From assembly GCA_005882275.1 (NCBI GenBank), contig VBAK01000146.1:1-59828 (forward strand): 59,828 nucleotides of DNA, read 5' to 3'. Below the pieces are notes generated by a model. It worked only from the letters and a program-made list of their open reading frames with translations. It was not told the origin of the DNA and searched no databases. The position numbers were made by a program, and so were the translations under genes. Shown here piece after piece: positions 15,467 to 24,800 of this stretch. Every line of letters starts with the position of its first letter. The first letter of the stretch is position 1. The stretch is from Candidatus Segetimicrobium genomatis (GTDB lineage: Bacteria > Sysuimicrobiota > Sysuimicrobiia > Sysuimicrobiales > Segetimicrobiaceae).

Positions 15467-17062
15467 ATGCCGATGCCCCTGAGCTCCCGCATGGTCTCTG
15501 CCCTAGCCGCCGCCGCCGGCCTGACGCTCGTCGGCGCGCCGGCGCACCAGGGCATCGGCGCCGCCCGCACCGACGTCCTCGTCATCGCCAAAGACATCTC
15601 CGATATCCACACCCCTGATCCCGGAAGATCCTATGACGTCGGCGGCGTCTTCCTGCAGTTCCCCGTCTACAGCCGGCTGGTGCGGCAGCGCGCGCCGGAC
15701 TTCTGGAAGATCCAGCCCGATCTGGCCGAGTCCTGGACCGTCAGCCCGGACGCCGCGACGTACACGTTCAGGCTCCGGAAGGACGCCGTGTTCCCGAGCG
15801 GCAATCCCGTCACCGCCGAAGACGTCCGGTTTTCGCTCCTGCGCGCCAAGAACATCAAGGGCTACGGGTCGTTTCTCGCCGACTCGCTCCGGACGGTCGA
15901 GGTCGTCGACGGGCAGACGGCCAGGGTCCTCCTGAACGGTCCGGATGCGACCTTCCTCGCCGCGCTCGCGGCCGGGGTGTTCTCGATCGTCGACAGCAAG
16001 ACGGTCCGGGCGCAGGGCGGCGTGGAGACCGTGGGCGCCGATTCCCTGGATAAGGCCGAGCAGTGGTTCTACACGCATTCGGCGGGCGCGGCCCCGTATC
16101 TGCTGCGGCGCTACGCGCGGGAGACCGAGATCGTCCTCGAGCGCAACGACGGCTACTACGGGCCCAAGCCGTTCTTCCGCGAGGTGATCGTCAGGCACAT
16201 CAAGGATCCGAGCACGCAGTCGCTCACCCTCCAGCGCGGGGACGTCGATCTGGCCTTGGACCTGAACGTCGATCAGGCCGAGGACCTGAAGGGCAAGCCC
16301 GGGACGACCCTCTTCGAAGACCCCTCCGCGTACACCGTCTACATGGGGTTGAACACCAGCGCCGCGCCGTGGGACAACGTGAAGGTGCGCGAGGCGGTCA
16401 AGTACGCGATCGATTACGACGGGATCGTCTCCGGCATCATGCGCGGCCACGGGCGCCGGATCGGCAGCATCATGATGCCGGGGATGCTGGGGTTCCCCGA
16501 GTCGCTGAACACGGCGCTTCTGTACCGGCACGATCCCGCCAAGGCGGCGGGCCTGATGAAGGAGGCCGGCGTCCAGAAGGCCGGCGTGCCGCTGACCTGG
16601 GCGGCCGGCACGAGCTACGGAGCGCTGCCGCTGGACCGTCTGGCGCAGAAACTGCGCGGCGACCTGGCGAAGATCGGGATCGACCTCCGGCTGCAGCCGG
16701 TCCAGCAGTCGATCTTCCTCACGTTCTACCGCCAGGGCAAGCCCCAGACGGCGATCGGGTTCTGGTTCCCCGATTACATGGACCCGGACAACTGGTCGTA
16801 CTTCGTCACCGGGTTCATCAACAAGCGCCTGCACTGGCAGAATCCGGAAGCCGCGAAGCTGGTCGCCGACGCCCAGAAGATCGCGGATCCTCAGCGCCGG
16901 GCCGCGATGTACGAGCAGTACAATCGGGCGCTGGCCGCGCCCGACTCGCCCTACGTGAGCCTGGCGCAGCCGACCAACATCGCCGGGGCGCGCGCCGACA
17001 TCACCGGCTTCACGTTCCACCCGCTCTACTTCCTCGAGGTGGACTCGCTCCGCCGTCGGTAA
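15467..17062 (+). CDS. Oligopeptide-type ABC transporter substrate-binding protein (SBP family 5)
   Basis: A 531-residue extracytoplasmic binding protein of the DppA/OppA class. Residues 1 to about 33 form a signal peptide without lipobox Cys. Family landmarks include DLAESWTVSPDAATYTFRLR, the VTAEDVRFSLLRA segment and KVREAVKYAIDYDGI. It would deliver a peptide or other solute to the two permeases that follow. ATG 15467 is preceded by GGAGGAGG. A 13-bp intercistronic hairpin follows its stop and may raise its expression over the permeases. The substrate is not deducible. Confidence 0.92.
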   Translation: MPMPLSSRMVSALAAAAGLTLVGAPAHQGIGAARTDVLVIAKDISDIHTPDPGRSYDVGGVFLQFPVYSRLVRQRAPDFWKIQPDLAESWTVSPDAATYTFRLRKDAVFPSGNPVTAEDVRFSLLRAKNIKGYGSFLADSLRTVEVVDGQTARVLLNGPDATFLAALAAGVFSIVDSKTVRAQGGVETVGADSLDKAEQWFYTHSAGAAPYLLRRYARETEIVLERNDGYYGPKPFFREVIVRHIKDPSTQSLTLQRGDVDLALDLNVDQAEDLKGKPGTTLFEDPSAYTVYMGLNTSAAPWDNVKVREAVKYAIDYDGIVSGIMRGHGRRIGSIMMPGMLGFPESLNTALLYRHDPAKAAGLMKEAGVQKAGVPLTWAAGTSYGALPLDRLAQKLRGDLAKIGIDLRLQPVQQSIFLTFYRQGKPQTAIGFWFPDYMDPDNWSYFVTGFINKRLHWQNPEAAKLVADAQKIADPQRRAAMYEQYNRALAAPDSPYVSLAQPTNIAGARADITGFTFHPLYFLEVDSLRRR

Positions 17063-17068
17063 GGCGCG

Positions 17069-17101
17069 CGGCGGACGCCGGAGCGCCGCCGGCGTCCGCC
17101 G
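17069..17101 (+). promoter_or_regulatory. Intercistronic stem-loop after the binding-protein gene
   Basis: A perfect 13-bp GC stem (arms 17069-17081 and 17089-17101, 7-base loop) fills the 48-bp gap between the binding-protein stop and the permease ATG. Stem-loops at this place in ABC operons commonly protect the upstream mRNA or attenuate the downstream genes. It has no T-run, and its end is 9 bp from the permease start, so it may also limit ribosome access. Confidence 0.55.
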
Positions 17102-17110
17102 GATCCCGCG

Positions 17111-18124
17111 ATGGGCCGCTACCTGCTCCGCCGGGCGCTCCTCGCCCTCCCGACGCTGTTGGGGATCACCCTGGTGACGTTTCTCGTCTCGCATCTCCTG
17201 CCCGCGGACCTCGTGCTGACCACCATGGGGGATCGCGCCGCCCAGAACCCCGGGCTCGTGGAGGCGTTCCGGCACCGCTGGGGGCTCGACCGGCCCGTCA
17301 TCGTGCAGTACGCCGTCTACCTGGGCAACCTGCTGCGCGGGGATCTCGGCACGTCGATCGCCACCAACCGGCCCGTCCTCGCGGAACTGGGCCTCTCGCT
17401 GCCGGCGACGGCCGAGCTGGCCACCGTGGCGCTGCTCGCCGCGCTGGCCGCGGGCATCGCGCTCGGCGTGCTGGCGTCCGTGACCCGCGACTCGGCGATC
17501 GACGCCGCGGCGCGCGCCGTCTCCACGATCGGGGTGGCCATCCCAACGTTCTGGTTCGCGGTGCTGCTGGTGTCCACCGTGTACTTCCGCCTCGGCTGGG
17601 CTCCGCCGCCGGGGCGGCTCACCGCCGGCGCGACGCCGCCCGAGCCGGTGACCGGGATGTACCTGATCGACAGCCTGCTCCGCGGCCGGCCCGACCTGTT
17701 CGGGGACGCCGCGAGCCACATGGTGCTGCCCGCCGTCGTGCTGGCCACCGTCGGCGCCGGGTTCGTCACCCGGATCACCCGGGCCAGCATGCTCGAGGTG
17801 CTGTCCAACGACTATGTGCGCACGGCCCGGGCCAAGGGGCTGACGGGATGGGCGGTGGTGCTCCGTCACGCGCTCCGCAACGCCCTGATCCCCGTCCTGA
17901 CGATCGGCGGGACCCTGTACGCCCAGCTGATGTCCGGGACGGTGATGACCGAGACGATCTTCTCCTGGCCGGGACTGGGCAGGTACGCCTTTTCCTCCGC
18001 GGCGAGCCTGGACTTCCCCGCGGTGATGGGCGTGGCGTTGGTCGTCGGCGCAATCTACGTCGCGGTGAACCTGGGCGTCGACCTGCTGTACATGCTGGTC
18101 AATCCCCGGGTGCGCTATCAATGA
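17111..18124 (+). CDS. ABC transporter permease (DppB-like)
   Basis: A 337-residue inner-membrane permease. It starts with a typical RYLLRRALLALPTLLGITL segment, has about six spans and a SNDYVRTARAKG EAA loop with the conserved RHALRNALIPVLT continuation. It pairs with the next permease. The stop overlaps the next start (ATGA). No ATP-binding partner is encoded in the window. Confidence 0.93.
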   Translation: MGRYLLRRALLALPTLLGITLVTFLVSHLLPADLVLTTMGDRAAQNPGLVEAFRHRWGLDRPVIVQYAVYLGNLLRGDLGTSIATNRPVLAELGLSLPATAELATVALLAALAAGIALGVLASVTRDSAIDAAARAVSTIGVAIPTFWFAVLLVSTVYFRLGWAPPPGRLTAGATPPEPVTGMYLIDSLLRGRPDLFGDAASHMVLPAVVLATVGAGFVTRITRASMLEVLSNDYVRTARAKGLTGWAVVLRHALRNALIPVLTIGGTLYAQLMSGTVMTETIFSWPGLGRYAFSSAASLDFPAVMGVALVVGAIYVAVNLGVDLLYMLVNPRVRYQ

Positions 18125-18954
18125 TGCCGACCCTCGCGCGGCGGCGCCGGCCCGCCGGACTCCTCCTCGGGTGCGCGCTGCTCGCCCTGGGGGGCGCGGC
18201 GGCCGCGGGAGCGTCGCTCCTGGCCCCCGGGGGGCCGGACGAGCAGCACCTCGACGCCGCGTTTCAACCGCCGGGCGCCGGCCATCCCTTCGGGACCGAC
18301 GACCTCGGCCGGGACGTCCTGGCCCGCGTGCTGTACGGGGGGCGGTACACGCTGACGCTCGCCTTCTCGGTCGTCGGCCTGGCGGGCGGGGCGGGCACGC
18401 TCCTCGGCGCGGCCTCCGGCTACCTGGGAGGGTGGATCGACGACGGGGTGATGCGCGCGACCGAGCTCGTCATGGCGTTTCCGGCGATTATCCTGGCCAT
18501 GGCCATCGTCGTCGCCCTCGGCCCCGGGCTGGTCAACGCCGGGCTCGCCATGGTGCTGGTCTGGTGGCCCCCCTACGCGCGGCTGGCGCGGGGCGAGGCG
18601 CTGGCCATCAAGACCTTCGAGTACGTCGAGGCGGCCACGGCCCTCGGGCAGACGCCGATCGGCGTCTTCCGGCGTGCGATCCTGCCGGGAGTCCTCCCGG
18701 GGATCGTGGTGCTCGCCACGATCGACCTCGGGTCGGCGATCGTCACCGGAGCCGGCCTCAGTTTCCTTGGGCTGGGCGCGACGCCGCCGACGCCGGAGTG
18801 GGGCGCCATGGTCAGCGCCGGCCGCGACCTTCTGGCCCAGTGGTGGGTTGCCACCTTCCCGGGGCTCGCCATCTTCCTCGTGGTGATCGCGCTGAATTTT
18901 GTGGGCGACGGCATCCGTGATACGCTGGACCCCAAGACACGGGGGCGGGCCTAG
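18121..18954 (+). CDS. ABC transporter permease (DppC-like)
   Basis: A 277-residue permease that overlaps the preceding gene by 4 bases. It carries the DppC family entry motif HPFGTDDLGRDVLARVLYG, several spans, and the EAA loop YVEAATALGQTPIGVFRRAI. The C-terminal FVGDGIRDTLDPK motif is diagnostic of this family. Together with the two preceding genes it forms an importer for peptides or similar solutes; ATPases must come from elsewhere in the genome. Confidence 0.93.
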   Translation: MMPTLARRRRPAGLLLGCALLALGGAAAAGASLLAPGGPDEQHLDAAFQPPGAGHPFGTDDLGRDVLARVLYGGRYTLTLAFSVVGLAGGAGTLLGAASGYLGGWIDDGVMRATELVMAFPAIILAMAIVVALGPGLVNAGLAMVLVWWPPYARLARGEALAIKTFEYVEAATALGQTPIGVFRRAILPGVLPGIVVLATIDLGSAIVTGAGLSFLGLGATPPTPEWGAMVSAGRDLLAQWWVATFPGLAIFLVVIALNFVGDGIRDTLDPKTRGRA

Positions 18955-18958
18955 GCAG

Positions 18959-19945
18959 ATGCGCGCCATTGTCATCCGCGAACACGGCGGCCGCGATACG
19001 CTGCGGCTGGAAGCGGACGTTCCTACCCCGCGCGCCGGCGCCGGCCAGGCGGTGGTGCAGGTCCACGCCTGCGCGCTCAACCATCTCGACATCTTCGTCC
19101 GGCGCGGCATGCCGGGGAAGAAGACCCCGCTGCCGTTCATCAGCGGCGGCGACATCGCGGGGGTGGTGGCCGAGATCGGCCCCGGCGTGGAGGGGGTCGC
19201 GGTGGGGCAGCGGGTGCTGGTCGATCCCGCGCTGGAACACGGCGCCATCGGCGAGGACGCCCCCGGCGGGCTGGCGGAGTACGCGCTCGTGCCCGCGGCG
19301 AACCTCATCCCGCTGCCCGACCGCGCGGCGTTCGACGAGGCCGCGGCGCTGCCGATCGCCTACGGGACGGCCTGGCGGATGCTGCTCAGCCGGGGCCGCG
19401 TCCGCCCGACGGAGCACGTGCTGATCCTGGGCGCGTCCGGCGGCGTGGGGACGGCGTGCGTGCAGATCGCCAAGATGGCCGGGTGCATCGTCTACGCGGC
19501 GGCCTCGCGCGAAGACAAACTGGCGAAGCTGCGCGGCCTGGGCGCCGACCATGTGATCAACTACCAGGACGGGGAGTTCGACCGCGAGGTGTGGCGCCTG
19601 ACCGGCAGGCGGGGCGTGGATGTCGTGGTCGACTACACCGGCGCCGCCACCTGGGTCAGGAGCCTGCGCAGCCTGCGCAAAGGCGGCCGCCTGCTGACGT
19701 GCGGCGCGACGACGGGGTACGATCCGAACACCGACATCCGGTACATCTGGGTCCGCGAGCTGACCATTCTCGGCTCCGACGGGTGGACGCGGCTGGATCT
19801 CGAGGCGCTCCTCCGGGTCGTCTGGTCCGGGCGGATCCGGCCCGTGATCGACCGGGTGCTGCCCCTGGCTCAGACCCCGGAGGGCGAGCGGCTGCTCGAG
19901 GAGCGCGAGGTGTTCGGCAAAGTGATCATCCACCCGCAAGAATAG
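18959..19945 (+). CDS. Quinone-oxidoreductase-like MDR dehydrogenase
   Basis: A 328-residue NAD(P)H-dependent oxidoreductase of the zinc-free MDR branch. It has CALNHLDIFVRRG (family ALNHxD), a Rossmann motif VLILGASGGVGTACVQIA and GADHVINY. No structural zinc Cys cluster is present. ATG 18959 lies 4 bp after the permease stop. It could reduce an enone or acyl-CoA intermediate in the pathway encoded downstream. Confidence 0.88.
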   Translation: MRAIVIREHGGRDTLRLEADVPTPRAGAGQAVVQVHACALNHLDIFVRRGMPGKKTPLPFISGGDIAGVVAEIGPGVEGVAVGQRVLVDPALEHGAIGEDAPGGLAEYALVPAANLIPLPDRAAFDEAAALPIAYGTAWRMLLSRGRVRPTEHVLILGASGGVGTACVQIAKMAGCIVYAAASREDKLAKLRGLGADHVINYQDGEFDREVWRLTGRRGVDVVVDYTGAATWVRSLRSLRKGGRLLTCGATTGYDPNTDIRYIWVRELTILGSDGWTRLDLEALLRVVWSGRIRPVIDRVLPLAQTPEGERLLEEREVFGKVIIHPQE

Positions 19946-19966
19946 CGGGGGAGGAACGGAGGGCCG

Positions 19967-21523
19967 ATGGCGGCGTTCCCGAGCAACTTCGGCGACCTGG
20001 CGTACGTCCCGATGCGGGCGTTCCCGGAGCGGCCGGCGGTGATCCAGGGGCAGGTGACCCTGACCTACGGGGACCTCGACGCGCGGATGAAGCGCGTCGC
20101 CAACCTGCTGCGCGCGCTGGACGTGCAGGCGGGCCGCCGCGTCGCCCTGCTGTTCCCCAATGAATGGCCGTTCGTCGAGCTCTGCTTCGGCGCCATGCGC
20201 GCCGGCGCGGTGCCGGTGCCCCTGAACGTCCGGGCCGGCTACGAGACGCTGCGCTACTGCGTGGAGCATTCGGATGCCGAGGTGCTGGTGGCGTCCCAGG
20301 CGCTGCTGGAGCAGGCCGTCCGCCTGCGGGAGGATGTGCCCGCCGTGCGGACGCTGGTCGTGACCGGGGCCCCGCCCGCGGACGCGCTGTCCTATGAGCG
20401 GCTGCTGGAGGCCGCCTCCCCGGAGTTCCCGACGGTCCAGGTCGCCCCCGACGACGTCTGCATGCAGCCGTACACGTCCGGGTCGACCGGAAAGCCGAAG
20501 GGCGTGCTGCTCACGCACGGCGGGCAGTTCTGGAACGCGGACGCCGTGCGCCGGATCATGATGTTCGACGAGACCGAGCGGGCCCTGGTGGCCGTGCCCC
20601 TGTACCACAAGAACGCGATGGCGTCGGCGGTCAAGCCGATCCTGATGGCCGGCGGCGCCCTGGTCATCCTCCCGGGCTTCGACGCCGCCAACGTCATCGC
20701 GGCGATCGACCGGTACCGCTGCACGTACATGACGGGGGTGCCGGCGATGTTCCGGCTGATCTTGAACCAAACGGCGCTCCTGGCGCAGCACGACGTGAGC
20801 ACGCTCCGCTGGGCCGCCTGCGGATCGGCCATGGTGCCGCCCGACCTGCTGCAGGAGTTCGAGGAGACCTTCCACGCCGGCATCAGCGAAGGGTACGGGC
20901 TGACCGAAGGCGGCCCGGTGGTGTTCGAGAGCCCGCGGTTTGGTCCGCGCAAGATCGGCAGCGCGGGGCTGCCGCTGCCGGGGTGCGAGGTCCGGGTGGT
21001 CAGAGCCGATGGGCAGGAGGCGCGCGCGGGCGAGGCCGGGGAGCTGTGGACGCGCAACCCAGGACTGGCCAGATATTATAAAGCGCCCGAGATCACGGCG
21101 CAGAAATTCGATGCGGAGGGGTGGCTGCACACCGGCGACCTGGCGCGCGGCGACGCGGACGGCTACTACACGATCCTCGGCCGGCTGGACGACATGATCA
21201 ACGTCGGCGGGGAGAACGTGTACCCGAAGGAGGTCGAGGATACGCTGCTGCTGCACCCGGCGGTGCGGGAGGCGGTCGTCGTCTCGGTGCCGCACGCGCT
21301 GAAGGGGGAGGCGCCCGTGGCCTTCGTGGTGCTGCGGGACGGGCAGGCCGCCACCGCGGAGGACCTGAAGCAGTTCTTTTTTTCCCGCGGCCCGGCGTAT
21401 GCCCACCCGCGGGAAGTCTTCTTCATCGAGGCCCCGCCGCTCGGCAGCACCGGCAAGATCGACCGCGCGGCGCTGCAGCGGCGCGCCAGAGAGACGATCG
21501 GCATGCTGAAAGGAGGCATGTAG
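19967..21523 (+). CDS. Acyl-CoA synthetase / AMP-dependent ligase
   Basis: A 518-residue ANL-superfamily enzyme that activates a carboxylic acid to its acyl-CoA through an acyl-adenylate. The expected cores are present: YTSGSTGKPKGV (169-180), GYGLTEGG, GWLHTGDLARGD, GRLDDMINVGGENVYPKEVE and the catalytic Lys near the C-terminus in STGKIDRAAL. A good ribosome site (GGGGGAGGAACGG region) precedes ATG 19967. It sits between an MDR dehydrogenase and a thioesterase, so the cluster handles an organic acid via CoA thioesters. Confidence 0.93.
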   Translation: MAAFPSNFGDLAYVPMRAFPERPAVIQGQVTLTYGDLDARMKRVANLLRALDVQAGRRVALLFPNEWPFVELCFGAMRAGAVPVPLNVRAGYETLRYCVEHSDAEVLVASQALLEQAVRLREDVPAVRTLVVTGAPPADALSYERLLEAASPEFPTVQVAPDDVCMQPYTSGSTGKPKGVLLTHGGQFWNADAVRRIMMFDETERALVAVPLYHKNAMASAVKPILMAGGALVILPGFDAANVIAAIDRYRCTYMTGVPAMFRLILNQTALLAQHDVSTLRWAACGSAMVPPDLLQEFEETFHAGISEGYGLTEGGPVVFESPRFGPRKIGSAGLPLPGCEVRVVRADGQEARAGEAGELWTRNPGLARYYKAPEITAQKFDAEGWLHTGDLARGDADGYYTILGRLDDMINVGGENVYPKEVEDTLLLHPAVREAVVVSVPHALKGEAPVAFVVLRDGQAATAEDLKQFFFSRGPAYAHPREVFFIEAPPLGSTGKIDRAALQRRARETIGMLKGGM

Positions 21524-21525
21524 GC

Positions 21526-21933
21526 GTGGACAGCCTGCCGCTCAAGACGCTCCCGGATGTCCTGCGGCGCTCGCCGTATCACCGGCTGCTGGGCCTGGAG
21601 ATGGTGCGTGCGGCGCCGGGCGAGGTGGTCGTCCGCATGCCGTTCCGGGAAGACCTCCTGGCCGGGGAGGAGGAGGGCGGCCGGTACGTGCACGGGGGCG
21701 CCATCGCCTCCCTCATCGACACCGCGGGAGATTTTGCGGTGATCGCGGCGGTGGGCTACGATGTGCCGACGATCGACCTGCGGGTCGATTACCTGCGGCC
21801 GGTCACCCGGGGGGCGCTCACCGCCACCGGCCGCGCGATCAAGGCCGGCCGCTCGCTCGCGGTTGCCGACGTCGAGGTCCTCGACGAGGACGGCAAGCCC
21901 GTCGCCCTCGGCCGGGGCGTCTTCAAGACGTGA
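21526..21933 (+). CDS. Hotdog-fold thioesterase (PaaI family)
   Basis: A 135-residue hotdog thioesterase that would hydrolyse an acyl-CoA. Family signature: YHRLLGLEMV, then HGGAIASLIDTAGDFAV with the catalytic Asp/Glu-type position after the HGG turn, and TIDLRVDYLRPV. GTG 21526 is three bases after the ligase stop, and AAAGGAGG lies 9 bases upstream. It ends 4 bp from a convergent gene. Confidence 0.9.
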   Translation: MDSLPLKTLPDVLRRSPYHRLLGLEMVRAAPGEVVVRMPFREDLLAGEEEGGRYVHGGAIASLIDTAGDFAVIAAVGYDVPTIDLRVDYLRPVTRGALTATGRAIKAGRSLAVADVEVLDEDGKPVALGRGVFKT

Positions 21934-21937
21934 TGCG

Positions 21938-22609
21938 CTAGCGGATCACCAGCGGACCGTCCGGCGTGACCAGTTCCACGGCCAGGACGCCGCCCGTCCC
22001 GGCCTGCTCGACCGCAACGGGGAGGCCGTCTCCGAGCAGCGCACGGATCCGCGCGGCCGCCTGCTGCGGGCTGGGGTCCCCGAGCCGAACCGCGCTGATC
22101 CTTCGCGCTCCCGACGGGTGGGCGATGGCGGAGGCGCCGGGGTGCATGCCCGACGGCACCGACCATTCGATGACGAACGGCAGCCCGCCGGAGGCGGGCG
22201 GCGGCTCCAGGAACTGCGTGCGCCAGCGAAGAACCACGCCGTCCGGGCGCTCCCGCGCGCCGGCGGCGGGGGCCGGCAGCGCCAGTCCCAAATCGTGGAG
22301 GTGGCCGCGCAACCCCTCCAGATCGTCTGTGCGCACCGCCCAGGTGGCAAAGGTCCGGCCCTCGGAGATCGCCCGGCTGATCAGCCTCCCGGTCGGCGCC
22401 CGACCCGCCTCGCCGGCATCGACCACAGCGATCAGTTCGAGATACTCGGAGCCGAGGGGGATGATCATGTTTGCCGTCCCCACGCCGGGGTGCCGTCCCC
22501 CCTCCAGGGCCCGCAGGCCGTACTCGGTCGCGAACCGCCGCCGGCCCTCGGCCAGATCCGGGACGGCCACAAGAATGTGGTCGAGCGACACGCGGGGTGG
22601 ACGGTTCAT
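21938..22609 (-). CDS. VOC / glyoxalase-like domain protein
   Basis: A 223-residue protein beginning SLDHILVAVPDLAEGRRRF, the start motif of glyoxalase-like (VOC) folds, with MIIPLGSEYLELI as the second strand pair. Such proteins are lyases, isomerases or dioxygenases acting on small hydrophobic or keto compounds. ATG 22609 has GGAG 7 bases upstream; the longer frame extends into the divergent peptidase gene and is unlikely. The 62-bp spacer to the M24 gene probably contains both promoters. Confidence 0.82.
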   Translation of the reverse strand: MNRPPRVSLDHILVAVPDLAEGRRRFATEYGLRALEGGRHPGVGTANMIIPLGSEYLELIAVVDAGEAGRAPTGRLISRAISEGRTFATWAVRTDDLEGLRGHLHDLGLALPAPAAGARERPDGVVLRWRTQFLEPPPASGGLPFVIEWSVPSGMHPGASAIAHPSGARRISAVRLGDPSPQQAAARIRALLGDGLPVAVEQAGTGGVLAVELVTPDGPLVIR

Positions 22610-22671
22610 CGCCGTGCTCCACAGTTCTGTGCCGTTGGGAGGCTTCCTGTAGATAGCGGAGGTGCCGGTCC

Positions 22672-23853
22672 ATGCCCAGGGTGCCATTCGATCTCGACGC
22701 GCGGCGGCCATATCTCGTCCAGGCGTTCAGCGACGCCGAATACGACCGCCGGAGCGCCGCGCTCTGCGAGGCGATGCAGCGCGAGGGGCTGGACGCGCTC
22801 TGCGTGTACGGGAACGCCTCCGCCCCGTCGGCTGTCGCCTACCTGACCAACTACGCGCCGGCGTTCGGCAACGCGTTCGTCGTGCTGCACGCCGACCGGC
22901 GGATGGCGGTGATCACCGACGCCGTCCTGCATGGGGAGCCGATGCACTCGATGATCTGGTCGTGCCGGGTCCCCGACGTTCGCGTCGCGCTCGGACCGAT
23001 CTACGGAGGCTCCCTGGACGAGGTCGCCGTGCTCGCCGCCGACGCCGCCGGCGGCGCGTCCGTGGTCGGGCTGGCCGGGAGCGCGCACCTGCCCCATCCG
23101 CTCTACGCGGCGCTGGCCTCGCGGCTGCCGGGGCTGCGCCCCGCAGACCAGCTGCTGGCCGCCGTGCGCCTCTCGAAGAGCGACGAGGAGATCGTGAAGA
23201 TGCGCTACGCCGGGACCATCGCCGATCAGGCGCTGGAGGCGGTGTTCAAAACGCTGCGGGCGGGAGCCGAGGAGACCGCGGCGTCGGCGGCGGGGGTCGC
23301 GCGGCTCCACACGCTCGGCGCGCGCGAAGCCTTTGCGACCTGCGTGATCGGCGGAGCCCAGGCCGGGTTGAAGCACGGGGTGCCGCGGCGCCGGGCGCTG
23401 GTGCAGGGCGAGATGGTGTTCATCGACCTGGGAGCCAACTGGGACGGCTACATGTCCGACGTCAGCCGGTGCACCGCCGTGGGCCGGGCGGCCGGGCCGG
23501 CCCGCGCGCTGCTGGACATCGGCCTCGAGCTCTACCGGGCCGGGCTGGAGGTGATGCGGCCCGGGCGGACGGTCGATGACGTGTCCAACGCGCTGCTCGC
23601 GGCGGTGCGGGGGACCCGCTTCAAACCGTACTACTGCTCGGGCGGGTTCGGGCACGGCATCGGGATGTCCGTGATCGAGGCGCCCGGGCTGTTCGCCGGA
23701 AACACCACGGAGCTGCGGCCGCGGATGACCGTGGCGTACGAGCCGATGGTCGTGGTCGAAGGCCTCGGCACCGGGGTGGTCGAGGACACGCTCCTGATCA
23801 CCGAGTCCGGCTACGAGCGGCTGACGAACTATCCGCTGATCACGTGGGCGTAA
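22672..23853 (+). CDS. M24-family metallopeptidase (Xaa-Pro dipeptidase-like)
   Basis: A 393-residue pita-bread-fold protein with a creatinase-like N-terminal domain (1 to about 165). The catalytic domain keeps all five metal ligands: Asp252 and Asp263 (DLGANWDGYMSD), His328 (GHGIG), Glu357 (YEPMVV) and Glu371 (VEDTLL). It would cleave Xaa-Pro dipeptides or, as in related enzymes, lyse a small substrate. A GGAGGTG ribosome site precedes ATG 22672. The neighbouring peptide-type importer suggests a link, but this is inference. Confidence 0.9.
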   Translation: MPRVPFDLDARRPYLVQAFSDAEYDRRSAALCEAMQREGLDALCVYGNASAPSAVAYLTNYAPAFGNAFVVLHADRRMAVITDAVLHGEPMHSMIWSCRVPDVRVALGPIYGGSLDEVAVLAADAAGGASVVGLAGSAHLPHPLYAALASRLPGLRPADQLLAAVRLSKSDEEIVKMRYAGTIADQALEAVFKTLRAGAEETAASAAGVARLHTLGAREAFATCVIGGAQAGLKHGVPRRRALVQGEMVFIDLGANWDGYMSDVSRCTAVGRAAGPARALLDIGLELYRAGLEVMRPGRTVDDVSNALLAAVRGTRFKPYYCSGGFGHGIGMSVIEAPGLFAGNTTELRPRMTVAYEPMVVVEGLGTGVVEDTLLITESGYERLTNYPLITWA

Positions 23854-23878
23854 GGACGGAGGCCTGAGGAGGGCGGCG

Positions 23879-24793
23879 ATGGCGCGGGTGGCGTTCTTCG
23901 GGGTTGGGCTGATGGGGGAGCCGATGGCCGGGCACCTCCTCGCTGCGGGCCACGGCGTGGTGGTGCTGGCGCACCGGAGCCGGGCCGGCGTGGAGCGGCT
24001 GGTGGGGAAGGGCGCCGTCGAGGCCTCGACCGCGCTCGAGGCGGTCGAACGGACCGAGCTGGCGATCATGATGCTGCCGACCGCCGACGAGGTCGAGGAC
24101 GTCCTGTTCGGCGCCGGCGGGGCGGCGCGGGCGATGGCGCCCGGATACACCGTGATCGACATGGGCACGAGCTTTCCTCCGCAGACCCGGCGCCTCGCCG
24201 CGCGCGTGGCCGAGCGGGGCGGGCGGTTCCTGGACGCGCCGGTGACCGGCGGGACGAAGGGCGCGCGGGACGGCACCCTGACGATCATGGTGGGGGGCGA
24301 CGCCGCGACGCTCGAGTCGGTGCGCCCCCTGCTCGCCGCCATGGGATCGCAGATCTACCACTTCGGCGGCGTGGGGGCCGGTCACACGGCCAAGCTGGTG
24401 CAGAACATGATCGGCATCGTCAGCGCGGCCGCGATCGCCGAGGGCTTCGCCCTGGCCGCCTCCGCCGGCCTGGACTGTGACCGGCTCTTCCAGATGCTGT
24501 CGGCGAGCACCTCGGCGAGCCCGCTGCTCCGGGCCATGGTGCCCAAGATCTTCGCGCGCGCGTTCGACCAGGTCAACTTCCGGCTGGATATGGCCTACAA
24601 GGATCTCCGCCAGGCCACGCAACTCGGGCGGGAGATGACGGTGCCGCTGCCGGCGGCAAACGGCGCGGCCGAACTGATGCAGCTCGCCCGCGCCCTCGGC
24701 TTCGGATCCCAGGACAGCGCGGCCGTGGTCCGGGGACTGGAGACGCTCCTGAAGATTGAAATCAAGGGAGGTTCAGCGTCGCAGGCCGGATGA
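23879..24793 (+). CDS. 3-hydroxyisobutyrate dehydrogenase-family oxidoreductase
   Basis: A 304-residue beta-hydroxyacid dehydrogenase. It has a GVGLMG cofactor motif (8-13), the substrate motif DAPVTGG (119-125) and catalytic Lys172 in GHTAKLVQN. The family oxidises 3-hydroxyisobutyrate, tartronate semialdehyde or similar acids with NAD(P). It starts 25 bp after the M24 gene with GAGGAGG upstream and ends 7 bp from a convergent gene. The exact hydroxyacid is unknown. Confidence 0.9.
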   Translation: MARVAFFGVGLMGEPMAGHLLAAGHGVVVLAHRSRAGVERLVGKGAVEASTALEAVERTELAIMMLPTADEVEDVLFGAGGAARAMAPGYTVIDMGTSFPPQTRRLAARVAERGGRFLDAPVTGGTKGARDGTLTIMVGGDAATLESVRPLLAAMGSQIYHFGGVGAGHTAKLVQNMIGIVSAAAIAEGFALAASAGLDCDRLFQMLSASTSASPLLRAMVPKIFARAFDQVNFRLDMAYKDLRQATQLGREMTVPLPAANGAAELMQLARALGFGSQDSAAVVRGLETLLKIEIKGGSASQAG

Positions 24794-24800
24794 TTCCGCG

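Noticed and set aside
15503-21406. Two minus-strand frames of about 870 codons each (15503-18121 and 18812-21406)
   Set aside because: They lie opposite the binding protein, permeases, MDR and acyl-CoA ligase, and show only low-complexity charged composition.
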